Positions 1 through 6,229 of a stretch of 10,833 nt of DNA are shown here, piece after piece. Made by a program: the position numbers and the translations under genes. A model generated the notes under the pieces. It was given only the letters and a program-made list of their open reading frames with translations, was not told the origin of the DNA and did no database searches. The first letter of the stretch is position 1; each line of letters starts with the position of its first letter. The stretch covers positions 1 to 10,833 of the forward strand of contig JACCQW010000375.1 of NCBI GenBank assembly GCA_013813955.1. Reading direction: 5' to 3'. This DNA is from Solirubrobacterales bacterium. Lineage in GTDB: Bacteria > Actinomycetota > Thermoleophilia > Solirubrobacterales > Solirubrobacteraceae.

Positions 1-65
1 GGGCCTCGCTGAGCGCCGGCGAAGCCCGCCGCCTGGACGAGGACCTCGCCCGCTACGACCGCTAG
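1..65 (+). CDS. C-terminal end of a probable CcmH-type cytochrome c biogenesis protein (partial)
   Basis: Only the last 20 codons are in the window, read from position 3 to a TAG at 63-65. The visible tail is short, charged and helical and ends LDEDLARYDR. C-termini of the L-x-x-E-E-x-R-L-D-x-x-L-A-R-(F/Y)-D type are common in CcmH/CcmI cytochrome c maturation proteins. The identification rests on that resemblance and on the next gene, ccdA, starting 6 bp downstream on the same strand, which makes a cytochrome c maturation operon likely. That the frame is a real gene end is fairly secure; the family is tentative because no domain is visible. Confidence 0.5.
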   Translation, partial: ASLSAGEARRLDEDLARYDR

Positions 66-71
66 GGCGTC

Positions 72-815
72 ATGGACCCGGCCGCCGACACCACGGTCAT
101 CGCCGCGTTCGCCGTGGGGTTCGCGTCGTTCATCTCGCCCTGCGTGCTGCCGCTGGTGCCCGGCTATCTGTCGGCGGTCTCGGGCGTGTCGCTGGAGGAG
201 CTGCGCAGCGACGAGCGCCCGCTGGGCCGGGTGCTGTGGCCGGCGCTGATCTTCTGCCTGTCCTTCACGGTCATCTTCGTCGCTCTGGGCATGAGCGCCA
301 CCGGCCTGGGCTCGACGCTGTCGGACAACCGCCAGACGCTCGACCGCGTGGCCGGGGCGCTGATCATCGCGATGGGCGTCTTCTTCCTGGCGACGCCGTT
401 CGTCGCGGCCCTGAACCGCGAGTGGCGCCCCGACGCGCTGATGCAGCGCGCCGGCGGCGGGCCGCTCATCGCCGGCGCCGCGTTCGCGGTGGCGTGGACG
501 CCGTGCGTGGGCCCGACGCTGGGCTCGATCCTCACCGCCGCCTCGGCCTCGGACACGGTGGGCACGGGCGGGGTGCTGCTGGCGTTCTACTCGGCCGGCC
601 TGGCGATCCCGTTTCTGCTCAGCGCGATCGCCTTCGACCGCGCGACCACCGCCTTTCGGTGGCTGCGACAGCACTACGTGATCATCACCGCGGTCTCGGG
701 AGCCGTGCTCATCGTGATGGGGATCCTCATGATCTCCGGCGAGCTGACCCGCCTCAACGGCGAGGCCCAGCGGCTGATGGAGAGCGTGGGTCTGGACTTC
801 GTGTACTCGCTCTGA
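72..815 (+). CDS. ccdA: CcdA, cytochrome c biogenesis thiol-disulfide transmembrane protein
   Basis: CcdA/DsbD-beta family proteins pass electrons from cytoplasmic thioredoxin across the membrane to extracytoplasmic thiol-disulfide proteins that keep apocytochrome c haem-binding cysteines reduced. The 247-residue product has about six hydrophobic helices (near residues 9-34, 54-78, 92-114, 131-156, 166-190 and 201-223), the family's usual size and topology. Both signature redox cysteines are present: C24 in SPCVLPLVPGYLS and C145 in WTPCVGPTLGS. The ATG at 72 lies 6 bp after the upstream stop. The ribosome site is weak (AGGG near 64-67), so translational coupling is likely. The gene is convergent with vapC, with only 12 bp between the stop codons. 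Confidence 0.95.
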   Translation: MDPAADTTVIAAFAVGFASFISPCVLPLVPGYLSAVSGVSLEELRSDERPLGRVLWPALIFCLSFTVIFVALGMSATGLGSTLSDNRQTLDRVAGALIIAMGVFFLATPFVAALNREWRPDALMQRAGGGPLIAGAAFAVAWTPCVGPTLGSILTAASASDTVGTGGVLLAFYSAGLAIPFLLSAIAFDRATTAFRWLRQHYVIITAVSGAVLIVMGILMISGELTRLNGEAQRLMESVGLDFVYSL

Positions 816-827
816 GCCACACGGCGA

Positions 828-1241
828 TCAGGCCCCAGGCGCGAGGGTCCGCAGCCCGGCAAGCCGCGCCGCAGCGCCCTGGCGCTCGTCATAGGTGAGA
901 AACCCATCGGTCGCACGCAGGGAGACGGCGGCGGCCACGTGGATGGCGTCCAGCGTCCGCAGCGCGGGCTCCCGCAGTGCTCCCGCTTCGAGCAGGAGGG
1001 CGCGATCGACGGGGAGCAGCGCCACCGCCTCGAGCAGCTCGGCGACGCGCCGCAGGAGGTCCTCGAGAGGAAGTCGGGAATCCCGCGCGGCCGCGCGCCG
1101 GACGGCTCGCGACAGCTCGGCGAGCACCAGCTCGCACGACACGATGTCGGCGTCGAGGAGAAACGCGCGGAGCGCGTCGCTCTCCTCCTCGTCGTGCAGG
1201 AGCTTCACCAGCGCCGAGGCATCCGCGTAGAAGAGCGCCAC
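828..1241 (-). CDS. vapC: VapC-like PIN-domain ribonuclease toxin
   Basis: PIN-domain toxins are Mg-dependent endoribonucleases that cleave tRNA or rRNA when freed from their antitoxin. The 137-residue product has the ordered acidic active site: D7 in FYADASALVKLL, E42 in LVLAEL, D98 in LDAIHVA and D118 in LTYDERQ. Its length is typical of VapC. I chose the GTG at 1241 because it makes the protein open with the family-typical MALFYADAS and begins 1 bp after the antitoxin stop. An ATG at 1265 would add eight residues inside the antitoxin gene and is less likely. It is the last gene of the minus-strand run. All key residues are intact, so the toxin should be active. Its RNA target cannot be read from sequence. 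Confidence 0.9.
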   Translation of the reverse strand: MALFYADASALVKLLHDEEESDALRAFLLDADIVSCELVLAELSRAVRRAAARDSRLPLEDLLRRVAELLEAVALLPVDRALLLEAGALREPALRTLDAIHVAAAVSLRATDGFLTYDERQGAAARLAGLRTLAPGA

Positions 1242-1242
1242 C

Positions 1243-1515
1243 TCAGCGCTCGCCGCGCACCTCATCCAGCGCGCGGGTCAGCGCCCGCGGCTCGCCGTCG
1301 AGCTCGAGCGGCTCGGGCACCCCCGTGCGCGTCGGACGCGAGACGCGGCCCTCGGCGATCAAACGGTCGAGCTCGGACCCGGTCACCGGTGGCGGCCCCA
1401 GCTCGGCGACCGGTCGGTTGCGATCGGTCACCACGAGGCGCTCGCCGCGCTGCACGCGGCGCAGATACCGGCTGAGATTCTGGCGCAGCTCCCCGATCCC
1501 GACCGTGCTGCTCAT
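1243..1515 (-). CDS. vapB: Phd/YefM-type VapB antitoxin
   Basis: This 90-residue protein should neutralise the VapC encoded immediately downstream and, as a complex, repress its own promoter. Residues 5-40 (VGIGELRQNLSRYLRRVQRG, then ERLVVTDRNRPVAEL) match the N-terminal DNA-binding and dimerisation fold of Phd/YefM antitoxins. The remaining 50 residues are charged and probably wrap around the toxin (inference). The frame stays open far upstream through argS, but that extension is an out-of-frame reading of argS. ATG codons lie at 1521 and 1515. I prefer 1515 because a TAGCTT -10-like hexamer sits 7 nt upstream and no ribosome site is visible. The gap to the argS stop is 26 bp. Confidence 0.9.
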   Translation of the reverse strand: MSSTVGIGELRQNLSRYLRRVQRGERLVVTDRNRPVAELGPPPVTGSELDRLIAEGRVSRPTRTGVPEPLELDGEPRALTRALDEVRGER

Positions 1516-1534
1516 GTACATGAAGCTAGCATGT
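1512..1534. promoter_or_regulatory. Candidate vapBC operator: palindrome plus third half-site at the vapB start
   Basis: A perfect 12-bp palindrome, TCATGTACATGA (1512-1523), covers the vapB start codon. It is two inverted CATGT half-sites (1513-1517 and 1518-1522), and a third CATGT follows at 1530-1534. VapB-family antitoxins usually autoregulate through palindromes at their own promoter. Position and symmetry fit an operator that would block polymerase at +1. The assignment is inference; no binding site consensus for this protein is known to me. Confidence 0.5.
1523..1528 (-). promoter_or_regulatory. vapB: Candidate -10 element for vapB (TAGCTT)
   Basis: On the minus strand TAGCTT fits the TANNNT pattern of actinobacterial -10 elements and lies 7 nt before the ATG at 1515. 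Transcription would then begin at or next to the start codon, giving a leaderless mRNA. It overlaps the candidate operator. No clear -35 hexamer is visible, so this is a weak call. Confidence 0.35.
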
Positions 1535-1541
1535 CGGCCGG

Positions 1542-3173
1542 CTACATCGAGTCGGGCGCGCCGACCCCGAGCAGGTCCAGCGAGCGGGCGAGGGTCCGCT
1601 GCGAGGCGACGCTGAGAGCGAGCCGGAAGGACTCCACGCCCTCGCCCTCGGCGCCCACCACCAGGCAGTCGCGGTAGAACGCCGTGTAGGTCTGCGCCAG
1701 CTCCAGGGCGTAGGCCGCGATCCGGTGCGGCGCGCGCCGGTCGGCCGCCTCGGCGACCTCCTCGCCGAAGGCCAGCAGCTTCTTGACCAGGGTGCGCTCG
1801 GCGGGATCCAGATCGCCCGCGTGAGCCCCCGCCTCGGCGAGCGCCGCCTCGACGCGCCCGGCGCCCGCCTTCGCCCTGATCGACGCGATCCGCGCGTGGG
1901 CGTACTGCACGTAGAAGACGGGGTTCTCGCTGGACTGCTCGCGCGCGAGATCGATGTCGAGGTCGACGGTCGTGTCGTGCGAGCGCTGCAGCAGGAACCA
2001 CCGCGCGGCGTCCACGCCGATCTCGCCGACGAGGTCGTCGAGCGAGACGAACTCGCCACGGCGCTTGGACATCGAGGACCGTTCGCCGCGCTGCACGAGA
2101 TGCACGAACTGCATGATCAGCAGCTCGAGATCCTCCGGGTCGCCGCCGAGGGATTCGAATGCCGCGCGCATCCTGTTGACGTAGCCGTGGTGGTCGGCTC
2201 CCAGCACGAGCAGCAGGCGGTCGAACCCGCGCTCGCGCTTGTCGAGCATGTAGCCCAGGTCCGATGCGAAGTAGGTGTGCTCTCCGGTGGAGCGCTCCAG
2301 GACGCGGTCCTTGTCGTCGCCGTGCGCGCTCGTCCGCAGCCACAGGGCGCCGTCGGATCGGTAGGTCTGGCCGAGCTCGTCCAGGCGGGCAAAGGCCTGG
2401 GTGACCTTCGGATCCGCGCCGTCGTGCAGGGAGCGCTCGGAGAACCACACGTCGATCTCCACCCCGAAGGCCTGCAGCGTCGCACGCATTCGCTCGAGCA
2501 TCAGCGCGAGGCCGGCGTCGGCGACCTCCATGACGTCGCGGTCGGCGGGCCCGTCGAGCGCCTGCGCGAGCTCGCGCACGTAGTCGGCCTGGTAGCCGCC
2601 CTCGGGCGGCTCGGCGCCTCGCGCCCGCGCCTGGATCGACTCGCCGAACTTCCGCACCTGCGAGCCGTGGTCGTTGATGTAGAACTCGCGCGTCACCTCG
2701 TGCCCGCGGAAGGCCAGGATGCGCGCGAGCGCGTCGCCGTAGGCGGCGTTACGCGCGTGGCCGGCGTGCATAGGCCCGGTGGGGTTGGCGCTGACGAACT
2801 CGACGTTGACACGCTGCGCGGGCGCGGCGGCGCCCCCTCCGTAGGCCGTGCCGGCCTCGAGCACGTGCGCCAGCGCGGCGGTGTGCCAGGCGTGGGACAA
2901 AAACAGGTTTAGAAAGCCTGGGCCGGCGACCTCGACGCGCTCCACCGCCTCGCCCAGCAGCGACTGCAGCTCGGAGCCCACCCGCTCGGCGACGTCGCGC
3001 GGCGGCGCTCCCACCACCGGCGCCAGCAGCATCGCCGCGTTCGTGGCGTAGTCGCCGTGGCCCGCCTGCTTGGGGCGCTCCAGCGTCGGCCGCGCCCGCG
3101 CCCTGCCGTCCGCGCCCGCCACGGACTCAGAGGCGGCCTCGACGGCCGCGCGCAGCTGCGCGATCGGGGTCAC
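1542..3173 (-). CDS. argS: Arginyl-tRNA synthetase (ArgRS, class I)
   Basis: ArgRS charges tRNA-Arg with arginine using ATP. Residue numbers here count from the GTG at 3173 (543 residues). Order: an N-terminal Add-1 tRNA-recognition domain (about 5-110), then the Rossmann catalytic core with the HIGH-type motif HAGH (about 136-139) in SANPTGPMHAGHARN. A KMSKS-type loop SMSKR follows at about 367-371, then an all-helical DALR anticodon-binding domain to the C-terminus, which ends in Met as is usual for the family. An earlier in-frame GTG at 3182 would add three residues. I favour 3173 because AGGG and GGGA lie at plausible ribosome-binding distance from it, whereas nothing suitable precedes 3182. 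A TAGGGT hexamer 7 nt upstream of 3173 could also be a -10. rlmH ends 20 bp upstream, so co-transcription is likely. Confidence 0.97.
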   Translation of the reverse strand: MTPIAQLRAAVEAASESVAGADGRARARPTLERPKQAGHGDYATNAAMLLAPVVGAPPRDVAERVGSELQSLLGEAVERVEVAGPGFLNLFLSHAWHTAALAHVLEAGTAYGGGAAAPAQRVNVEFVSANPTGPMHAGHARNAAYGDALARILAFRGHEVTREFYINDHGSQVRKFGESIQARARGAEPPEGGYQADYVRELAQALDGPADRDVMEVADAGLALMLERMRATLQAFGVEIDVWFSERSLHDGADPKVTQAFARLDELGQTYRSDGALWLRTSAHGDDKDRVLERSTGEHTYFASDLGYMLDKRERGFDRLLLVLGADHHGYVNRMRAAFESLGGDPEDLELLIMQFVHLVQRGERSSMSKRRGEFVSLDDLVGEIGVDAARWFLLQRSHDTTVDLDIDLAREQSSENPVFYVQYAHARIASIRAKAGAGRVEAALAEAGAHAGDLDPAERTLVKKLLAFGEEVAEAADRRAPHRIAAYALELAQTYTAFYRDCLVVGAEGEGVESFRLALSVASQRTLARSLDLLGVGAPDSM

Positions 3174-3193
3174 GCTTCCCACCCTAGTAGCGG

Positions 3194-3601
3194 TCAGTAG
3201 TGATACGGCTCGCCCGCGAGGATCTTGTGCCCGCGGTAGAGCTGCTCCAGCAGCACGACCCGGGCGAGCTGGTGGGGCAGTGTCAGGGGCCCCAGCGAGA
3301 AGCGGTGATCGACGTCATCCAGCTGCAGACCGAGGGGCCCGCCGATGACGAAGCAGACGTCGCGCGCGCCCTGGCGGCGGTCCTCCAGGAAGCGGCTGAA
3401 GGCGATCGAGTCCAGGGCCTCCCCCTCGCGCGCAAGCAGCGACACGAACGCCCGGTCGGGGATGCGCCTGGCGACCCGCTCGTCCTCGCGCACCTCGATC
3501 ATCTCGACGCGCGCGTGGCGCGCGATGAGCTTGAGGTAGTGCTGCACGTCGTCGGCGTAGGGCGGGCGCAGGCGTCCGACGGCGACGACGACGATGCGCA
3601 C
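3194..3601 (-). CDS. rlmH: RlmH, 23S rRNA (pseudouridine-1915-N3)-methyltransferase
   Basis: RlmH is a SPOUT-class methyltransferase that uses S-adenosylmethionine to methylate pseudouridine 1915 in helix 69 of 23S rRNA on assembled ribosomes. The 135-residue product is somewhat shorter than the roughly 155 residues of E. coli RlmH but has the full trefoil-knot signature: FVIGGPLG (84-91), LGPLTLPHQLARVVLLEQLY (103-122) and the C-terminal GEPYHY. The start is GTG, giving the standard opening MRIVVVAVGR. No ribosome site precedes it, but a TAGTAT hexamer lies 6 nt upstream, suggesting a leaderless transcript. It heads the run rlmH-argS-vapB-vapC and is divergent from the DUF3467 gene. Confidence 0.95.
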   Translation of the reverse strand: MRIVVVAVGRLRPPYADDVQHYLKLIARHARVEMIEVREDERVARRIPDRAFVSLLAREGEALDSIAFSRFLEDRRQGARDVCFVIGGPLGLQLDDVDHRFSLGPLTLPHQLARVVLLEQLYRGHKILAGEPYHY

Positions 3602-3606
3602 GCTGC

Positions 3607-3613
3607 GATACTA
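3607..3613. promoter_or_regulatory. Overlapping divergent -10 elements between rlmH and the DUF3467 gene
   Basis: Only 20 bp separate the two start codons, and the one AT-containing patch there is GATACTA at 3607-3613. On the minus strand it reads TAGTAT (TANNNT), 6 nt before the rlmH GTG. On the plus strand it contains GATACT, 9 nt before the DUF3467 ATG. Both transcripts would be leaderless or nearly so. No -35 box is recognisable on either side. The minus-strand assignment is the stronger one. Confidence 0.4.
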
Positions 3614-3621
3614 CGGCGGCG

Positions 3622-3939
3622 ATGGCCGACGACGATCTTCCCGAGCGCCACATCAACATCCACTTCTCGCCGGAGATCATGGCGGGCGTCTACGCGAACT
3701 TCGCGAACGTCTCGTTCTCCGACTACGAGTTCACGATCACCTTCGCGCGCGTCGACCACGAGGTCGAGGAGGACGAGATCCCCGGCGTGGTGGTCTCGCG
3801 CGTGAACCTCTCGCCGCGCTTCATGCGCGAGCTGACCGACGCGCTGGAGGACTCCTATTCGAAGTGGGAGACGCGCGAGGGCATCAAGAACCTCCCCGAG
3901 TTCGGGCGCGGCGAGCAGCCGCCCGGCGACGACTCGTAA
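3622..3939 (+). CDS. DUF3467 family protein
   Basis: The 105-residue acidic, soluble protein closely resembles DUF3467 proteins, a small family found widely in bacteria and prominent in Actinobacteria. The signature is the stretch from NIHFSPEIMAGVYANFANVS (about residues 11-30) into YEFTITFARVD. The second conserved block is VVVSRVNLSPRFMRELTDAL (about 56-75), followed by an aromatic and Lys-rich KWETREGIKNLPEFG. There is no signal peptide or membrane segment. No biochemical function is known to me for the family. It is divergent from rlmH across 20 bp, so the two may share regulation, and a small unknown gene follows on the same strand. The ATG start is supported by the conserved block beginning close behind it. 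Confidence 0.9.
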   Translation: MADDDLPERHINIHFSPEIMAGVYANFANVSFSDYEFTITFARVDHEVEEDEIPGVVVSRVNLSPRFMRELTDALEDSYSKWETREGIKNLPEFGRGEQPPGDDS

Positions 3940-3994
3940 AGATTCGTCCACCCCCCTTGCGCGACATGGGCGGGTGCGCGAGCATCGCCCGTGG

Positions 3995-4192
3995 ATGAGC
4001 GGCCCCACGCCACCCCTGCCAGCGCTGATCGAGCGCGCGCTGTCCGATGGCGTCTCGATCGAGGACGTCGAGCGGGAGTTGCTGGACCCCGCCCGGCTGC
4101 CCTCCGACGAGCACGACGCGCTCTGGCTCTACGCGCTGGCCCGCCGCGACTGCCCGCGCCGCGCGGACGTCGCGATCGTCGCGGGCAACTAG
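3995..4192 (+). CDS. Small acidic protein of unknown function (65 aa)
   Basis: I do not recognise this protein. From the ATG at 3995 it is 65 residues. A Pro-rich start is followed by a predicted amphipathic helix, LIERALSDGVSIEDVERELL, then LPSDEHDALWLYALARRDC and a hydrophobic end ADVAIVAGN. An in-frame GTG at 3974 would add seven residues. The residue usage (alternating hydrophobic and acidic positions, few Arg-rich runs) looks coding, unlike the Arg/Ala/Pro-rich readings of the other frames here. It lies 55 bp after the DUF3467 gene on the same strand and could be co-transcribed. No signal peptide or transmembrane segment is evident. It may be a small regulatory or helical-bundle protein, but that is a guess. 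Confidence 0.6.
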   Translation: MSGPTPPLPALIERALSDGVSIEDVERELLDPARLPSDEHDALWLYALARRDCPRRADVAIVAGN

Positions 4193-4229
4193 GGTCGAGC
4201 GGCCGGGAAGCCGATCGCCGCGGTCACAA

Positions 4230-4250
4230 CGCGAGGACGGACGCCTCGCG
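4230..4250. terminator. Hairpin between convergent genes, candidate bidirectional terminator
   Basis: A perfect 7-bp stem, CGCGAGG (4230-4236) with CCTCGCG (4244-4250), encloses a 7-nt loop. It lies in the 66-bp gap between the stops of the small plus-strand gene and the M48 protease gene. There is no T-run on either side, so it would be a U-less terminator of the kind proposed for high-GC actinobacteria, or only an mRNA-end stabiliser. Confidence 0.45.
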
Positions 4251-4258
4251 GAGCACTG

Positions 4259-5482
4259 CTACCGCTCGCCGCGGCGGTAGGCCTCCCCGATCCCGATCCG
4301 GTCGATCGTCGACGGGTGCGTCGACAGCAGGAACGTGATCCACCCGGGCGGATCGGGCCGGGAGACGTTGCGCAGCGCGATGCGCCGCTCGAAGGAGATG
4401 AACGCCTGTGGGTCGTCGGTCAGACGCAGCGAGTAGGAGTCCGCGCGGGCCTCGACGTCACGGCTTAGCTGGTTGGACACCGTGGTGATCGCGAGGGCCA
4501 TCAGGGCGATGCTCAGCGCGAGCGAGGGCAGCGCGACCGGGCCGGGACGATCGTCGTCGCCCGGCGTCAGGCGACGGGTCAGCCGCGCGGCGGCGAACAG
4601 CCCGAAGGGGGTGACGAGGGCCAGGTACAGCAGCCCGTGGGGAACGTCGCGATGGTGCACGTGGGCCAGCTCGTGGGCGACGACGAGGCGCACCTCCTCC
4701 CGCGAGAAGTTCTCCAGCAGCGTGTCGTAGAGCACCACCCGCTTCGTGGCGCCCAACCCGGCGACGTAGGCGTTGGCCGCGGTCGTGCGCCTGCTGGCGT
4801 CCACCGAGTAGACCTCGCCGACGTCGACGCCGGCGCGCCGGGCCAGCTGGAGCACGTCGCTGCGCGTCTGCCCCGCCGGCAGGCGGTCGAAGTCGTTGAA
4901 CAGGGGATCGAGGACGACGGGCGCGGCGTAGGTGCTCGCCGCCCCGAACGCGATGACGAGGACGGAGCCCGGGATCCACCAGCGACGCGGGTAGCGGCGG
5001 ATGAGGCCGAGGCCGGCGGCGGCGCCCGCACCGGCCAGCAGGCCGCCGATCGCCCAGCCCTTCGCCAGGTCGCCCGCGTAGCCGCTGAAGGACTGGGTGA
5101 CCAGGCCGACGTCCTTCGCGCGCTCGCGCGCGATCGCCTTCAGCGGCAGCGGCGCGGCGTCCACCGCCACGGAGAGGGTCACCCCCGCGAGCGCCGCCAC
5201 GAGCAGGGGGCGCCGCCACGGGCGGCGCAGAGCGCCCGGCGGGCGGGCCACGAGCAGCGCCAGCAGGCCCAGCTCGATCGCCAGCACGCCGCCGTGCAGG
5301 GCGAGCTGGGGCCCGCGGAAGTCGCGCGCGCGATCGAGCTCGCCGGCGCTGAAGTACGATTCGACGCGCACCGGAGCCGGGTCGATGACCCCTTCGCGCG
5401 GGCGCAGGAGCACCACCGCGGCCTCCGCGACCACGATGGCGACCAGGATCGCCACGGGCCAGCGCACACGTCCGGAATGCAT
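4259..5482 (-). CDS. M48 family (Ste24-type) membrane zinc metalloprotease
   Basis: M48 proteases are integral-membrane zinc peptidases; Ste24-type members process prenylated peptides in eukaryotes, and bacterial relatives degrade or mature membrane proteins. The 407-residue product has several hydrophobic helices (near 9-26, 62-80, 91-110, 142-162, 169-188, 283-300 and 317-335). The zinc motif HELAH is at 270-274, with the third ligand E344 in VEARADSYSL. Typical Ste24 blocks are also present: DPLFNDFDRLP (192-202), DASRRTTAANAYVAGLGATK (228-247) and STHPSTIDRIG (387-397). The length matches the family and all catalytic residues are intact. The ATG at 5482 is preceded by AGGGTGAG, usable as a ribosome site, and by an overlapping TAGGGT that could be a -10. 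It is divergent from the metallophosphoesterase gene across 15 bp. Its substrate is unknown. Confidence 0.93.
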   Translation of the reverse strand: MHSGRVRWPVAILVAIVVAEAAVVLLRPREGVIDPAPVRVESYFSAGELDRARDFRGPQLALHGGVLAIELGLLALLVARPPGALRRPWRRPLLVAALAGVTLSVAVDAAPLPLKAIARERAKDVGLVTQSFSGYAGDLAKGWAIGGLLAGAGAAAGLGLIRRYPRRWWIPGSVLVIAFGAASTYAAPVVLDPLFNDFDRLPAGQTRSDVLQLARRAGVDVGEVYSVDASRRTTAANAYVAGLGATKRVVLYDTLLENFSREEVRLVVAHELAHVHHRDVPHGLLYLALVTPFGLFAAARLTRRLTPGDDDRPGPVALPSLALSIALMALAITTVSNQLSRDVEARADSYSLRLTDDPQAFISFERRIALRNVSRPDPPGWITFLLSTHPSTIDRIGIGEAYRRGER

Positions 5483-5488
5483 GATCTC

Positions 5489-5494
5489 ACCCTA
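5489..5494 (-). promoter_or_regulatory. Candidate -10 (TAGGGT) or ribosome site for the M48 protease gene
   Basis: On the minus strand TAGGGT lies 6 nt before the ATG at 5482, the same geometry as TAGTAT before rlmH. The same bases continue as GGGTGAG, which could pair with 16S rRNA, so promoter and ribosome-site readings cannot be separated by eye. No -35 hexamer is obvious. Confidence 0.3.
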
Positions 5495-5497
5495 GAG

Positions 5498-6229
5498 ATG
5501 CAGGTCGCGATCCTTTCCGACATCCACGGCAACCGGCACGCCTTCGAGGCGGTGCTCGCCGACGCCGCGGGCGCCGGCGCCGACGAGATGTGGTGCCTCG
5601 GCGACATCGTCGGCTACGGCGCCGAGCCCGACGCCTGCGTCGAGCTGGCCCGCCGCCACGCGGCGATCTGCCTGGCCGGCAACCACGACCTCGGCGTCAC
5701 CGGCGAGATCACGCTGGACGAGTTCTCGCGCGGCGCGGCGATCGCCGCGCGCTGGACGCAGGAGAACATCGCCGCCGAGAACCTCGCGTACCTCTCCGAG
5801 CTGCGCCCCTCAGGAGAGGAGGGCGACATCGGCCTGTACCACGCCAGCCCCCGCGACCCCGTCTGGGAGTACGTCCTCAGCACGCTCCTGGCCGAGCTGT
5901 GCCTGGACGCCCAGCCCCAGCGCGTCTCCCTGGTCGGCCACTCGCACGTGCCGCTGAGCTTCGTCCGCCCGGCGGGCGAGGTCGCCACCGGCGAGCCGCG
6001 GCGCGACGGCGACGAGCTCGACGTCAGCACCGGCGAGTGGCTGCTGAACCCGGGCTCGGTGGGTCAGCCGCGTGACGGTGACCCGCGCGCGGCATGGCTG
6101 CTGCTCGATCTCGACGGCTGGCACGCCGCGTGGCGGCGGGTGGCGTACGACATCGCCGGCGCGGGCGCGGCGATCCGCGCCGCGCGCCTCCCCGATTCGC
6201 TCGCCGAGCGCCTGGGGTACGGTCAATGA
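5498..6229 (+). CDS. Calcineurin-like metallophosphoesterase (YfcE/Metallophos_2 type)
   Basis: A dinuclear-metal phosphoesterase of the class that hydrolyses phosphodiesters or phosphomonoesters in the cytoplasm; the substrate cannot be assigned. The 243-residue product has all the metal-binding motifs in order: D8 and H10 in LSDIHGN, D36 in CLGDIVGYG, N62-H63-D64 in GNHD, H115 in YHASP, H148 and H150 in GHSH, and the closing NPGSVGQPR. I chose the ATG at 5498 because family members begin a few residues before the SDIHGN motif. An in-frame ATG at 5477 would add seven residues and overlap the divergent protease start. Its TGA overlaps the ATG of the lipoprotein gene (ATGA), so the two are translationally coupled. 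It may be part of a signalling unit with the downstream kinase, but no direct evidence shows it is a protein phosphatase. Confidence 0.92.
   Translation: MQVAILSDIHGNRHAFEAVLADAAGAGADEMWCLGDIVGYGAEPDACVELARRHAAICLAGNHDLGVTGEITLDEFSRGAAIAARWTQENIAAENLAYLSELRPSGEEGDIGLYHASPRDPVWEYVLSTLLAELCLDAQPQRVSLVGHSHVPLSFVRPAGEVATGEPRRDGDELDVSTGEWLLNPGSVGQPRDGDPRAAWLLLDLDGWHAAWRRVAYDIAGAGAAIRAARLPDSLAERLGYGQ

Noticed and set aside
1516..2448. Upstream in-frame extension of VapB to about 400 residues
   Set aside because: It is an out-of-frame reading of argS, rich in Arg, Gly and Pro; Phd-type antitoxins are about 80-90 residues.
1725..2912. Long open frame on the plus strand opposite argS (395 codons)
   Set aside because: It is fully antisense to a certain argS. 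Its residues are a Leu/Val/Arg/Gly-rich low-information mix with no domain, as expected for the complementary frame in GC-rich DNA.
4637..5476. Upstream in-frame extension of the metallophosphoesterase
   Set aside because: The extension is antisense to the M48 protease and carries no domain; family members start just before the SDIHGN motif, which fits the ATG at 5498.
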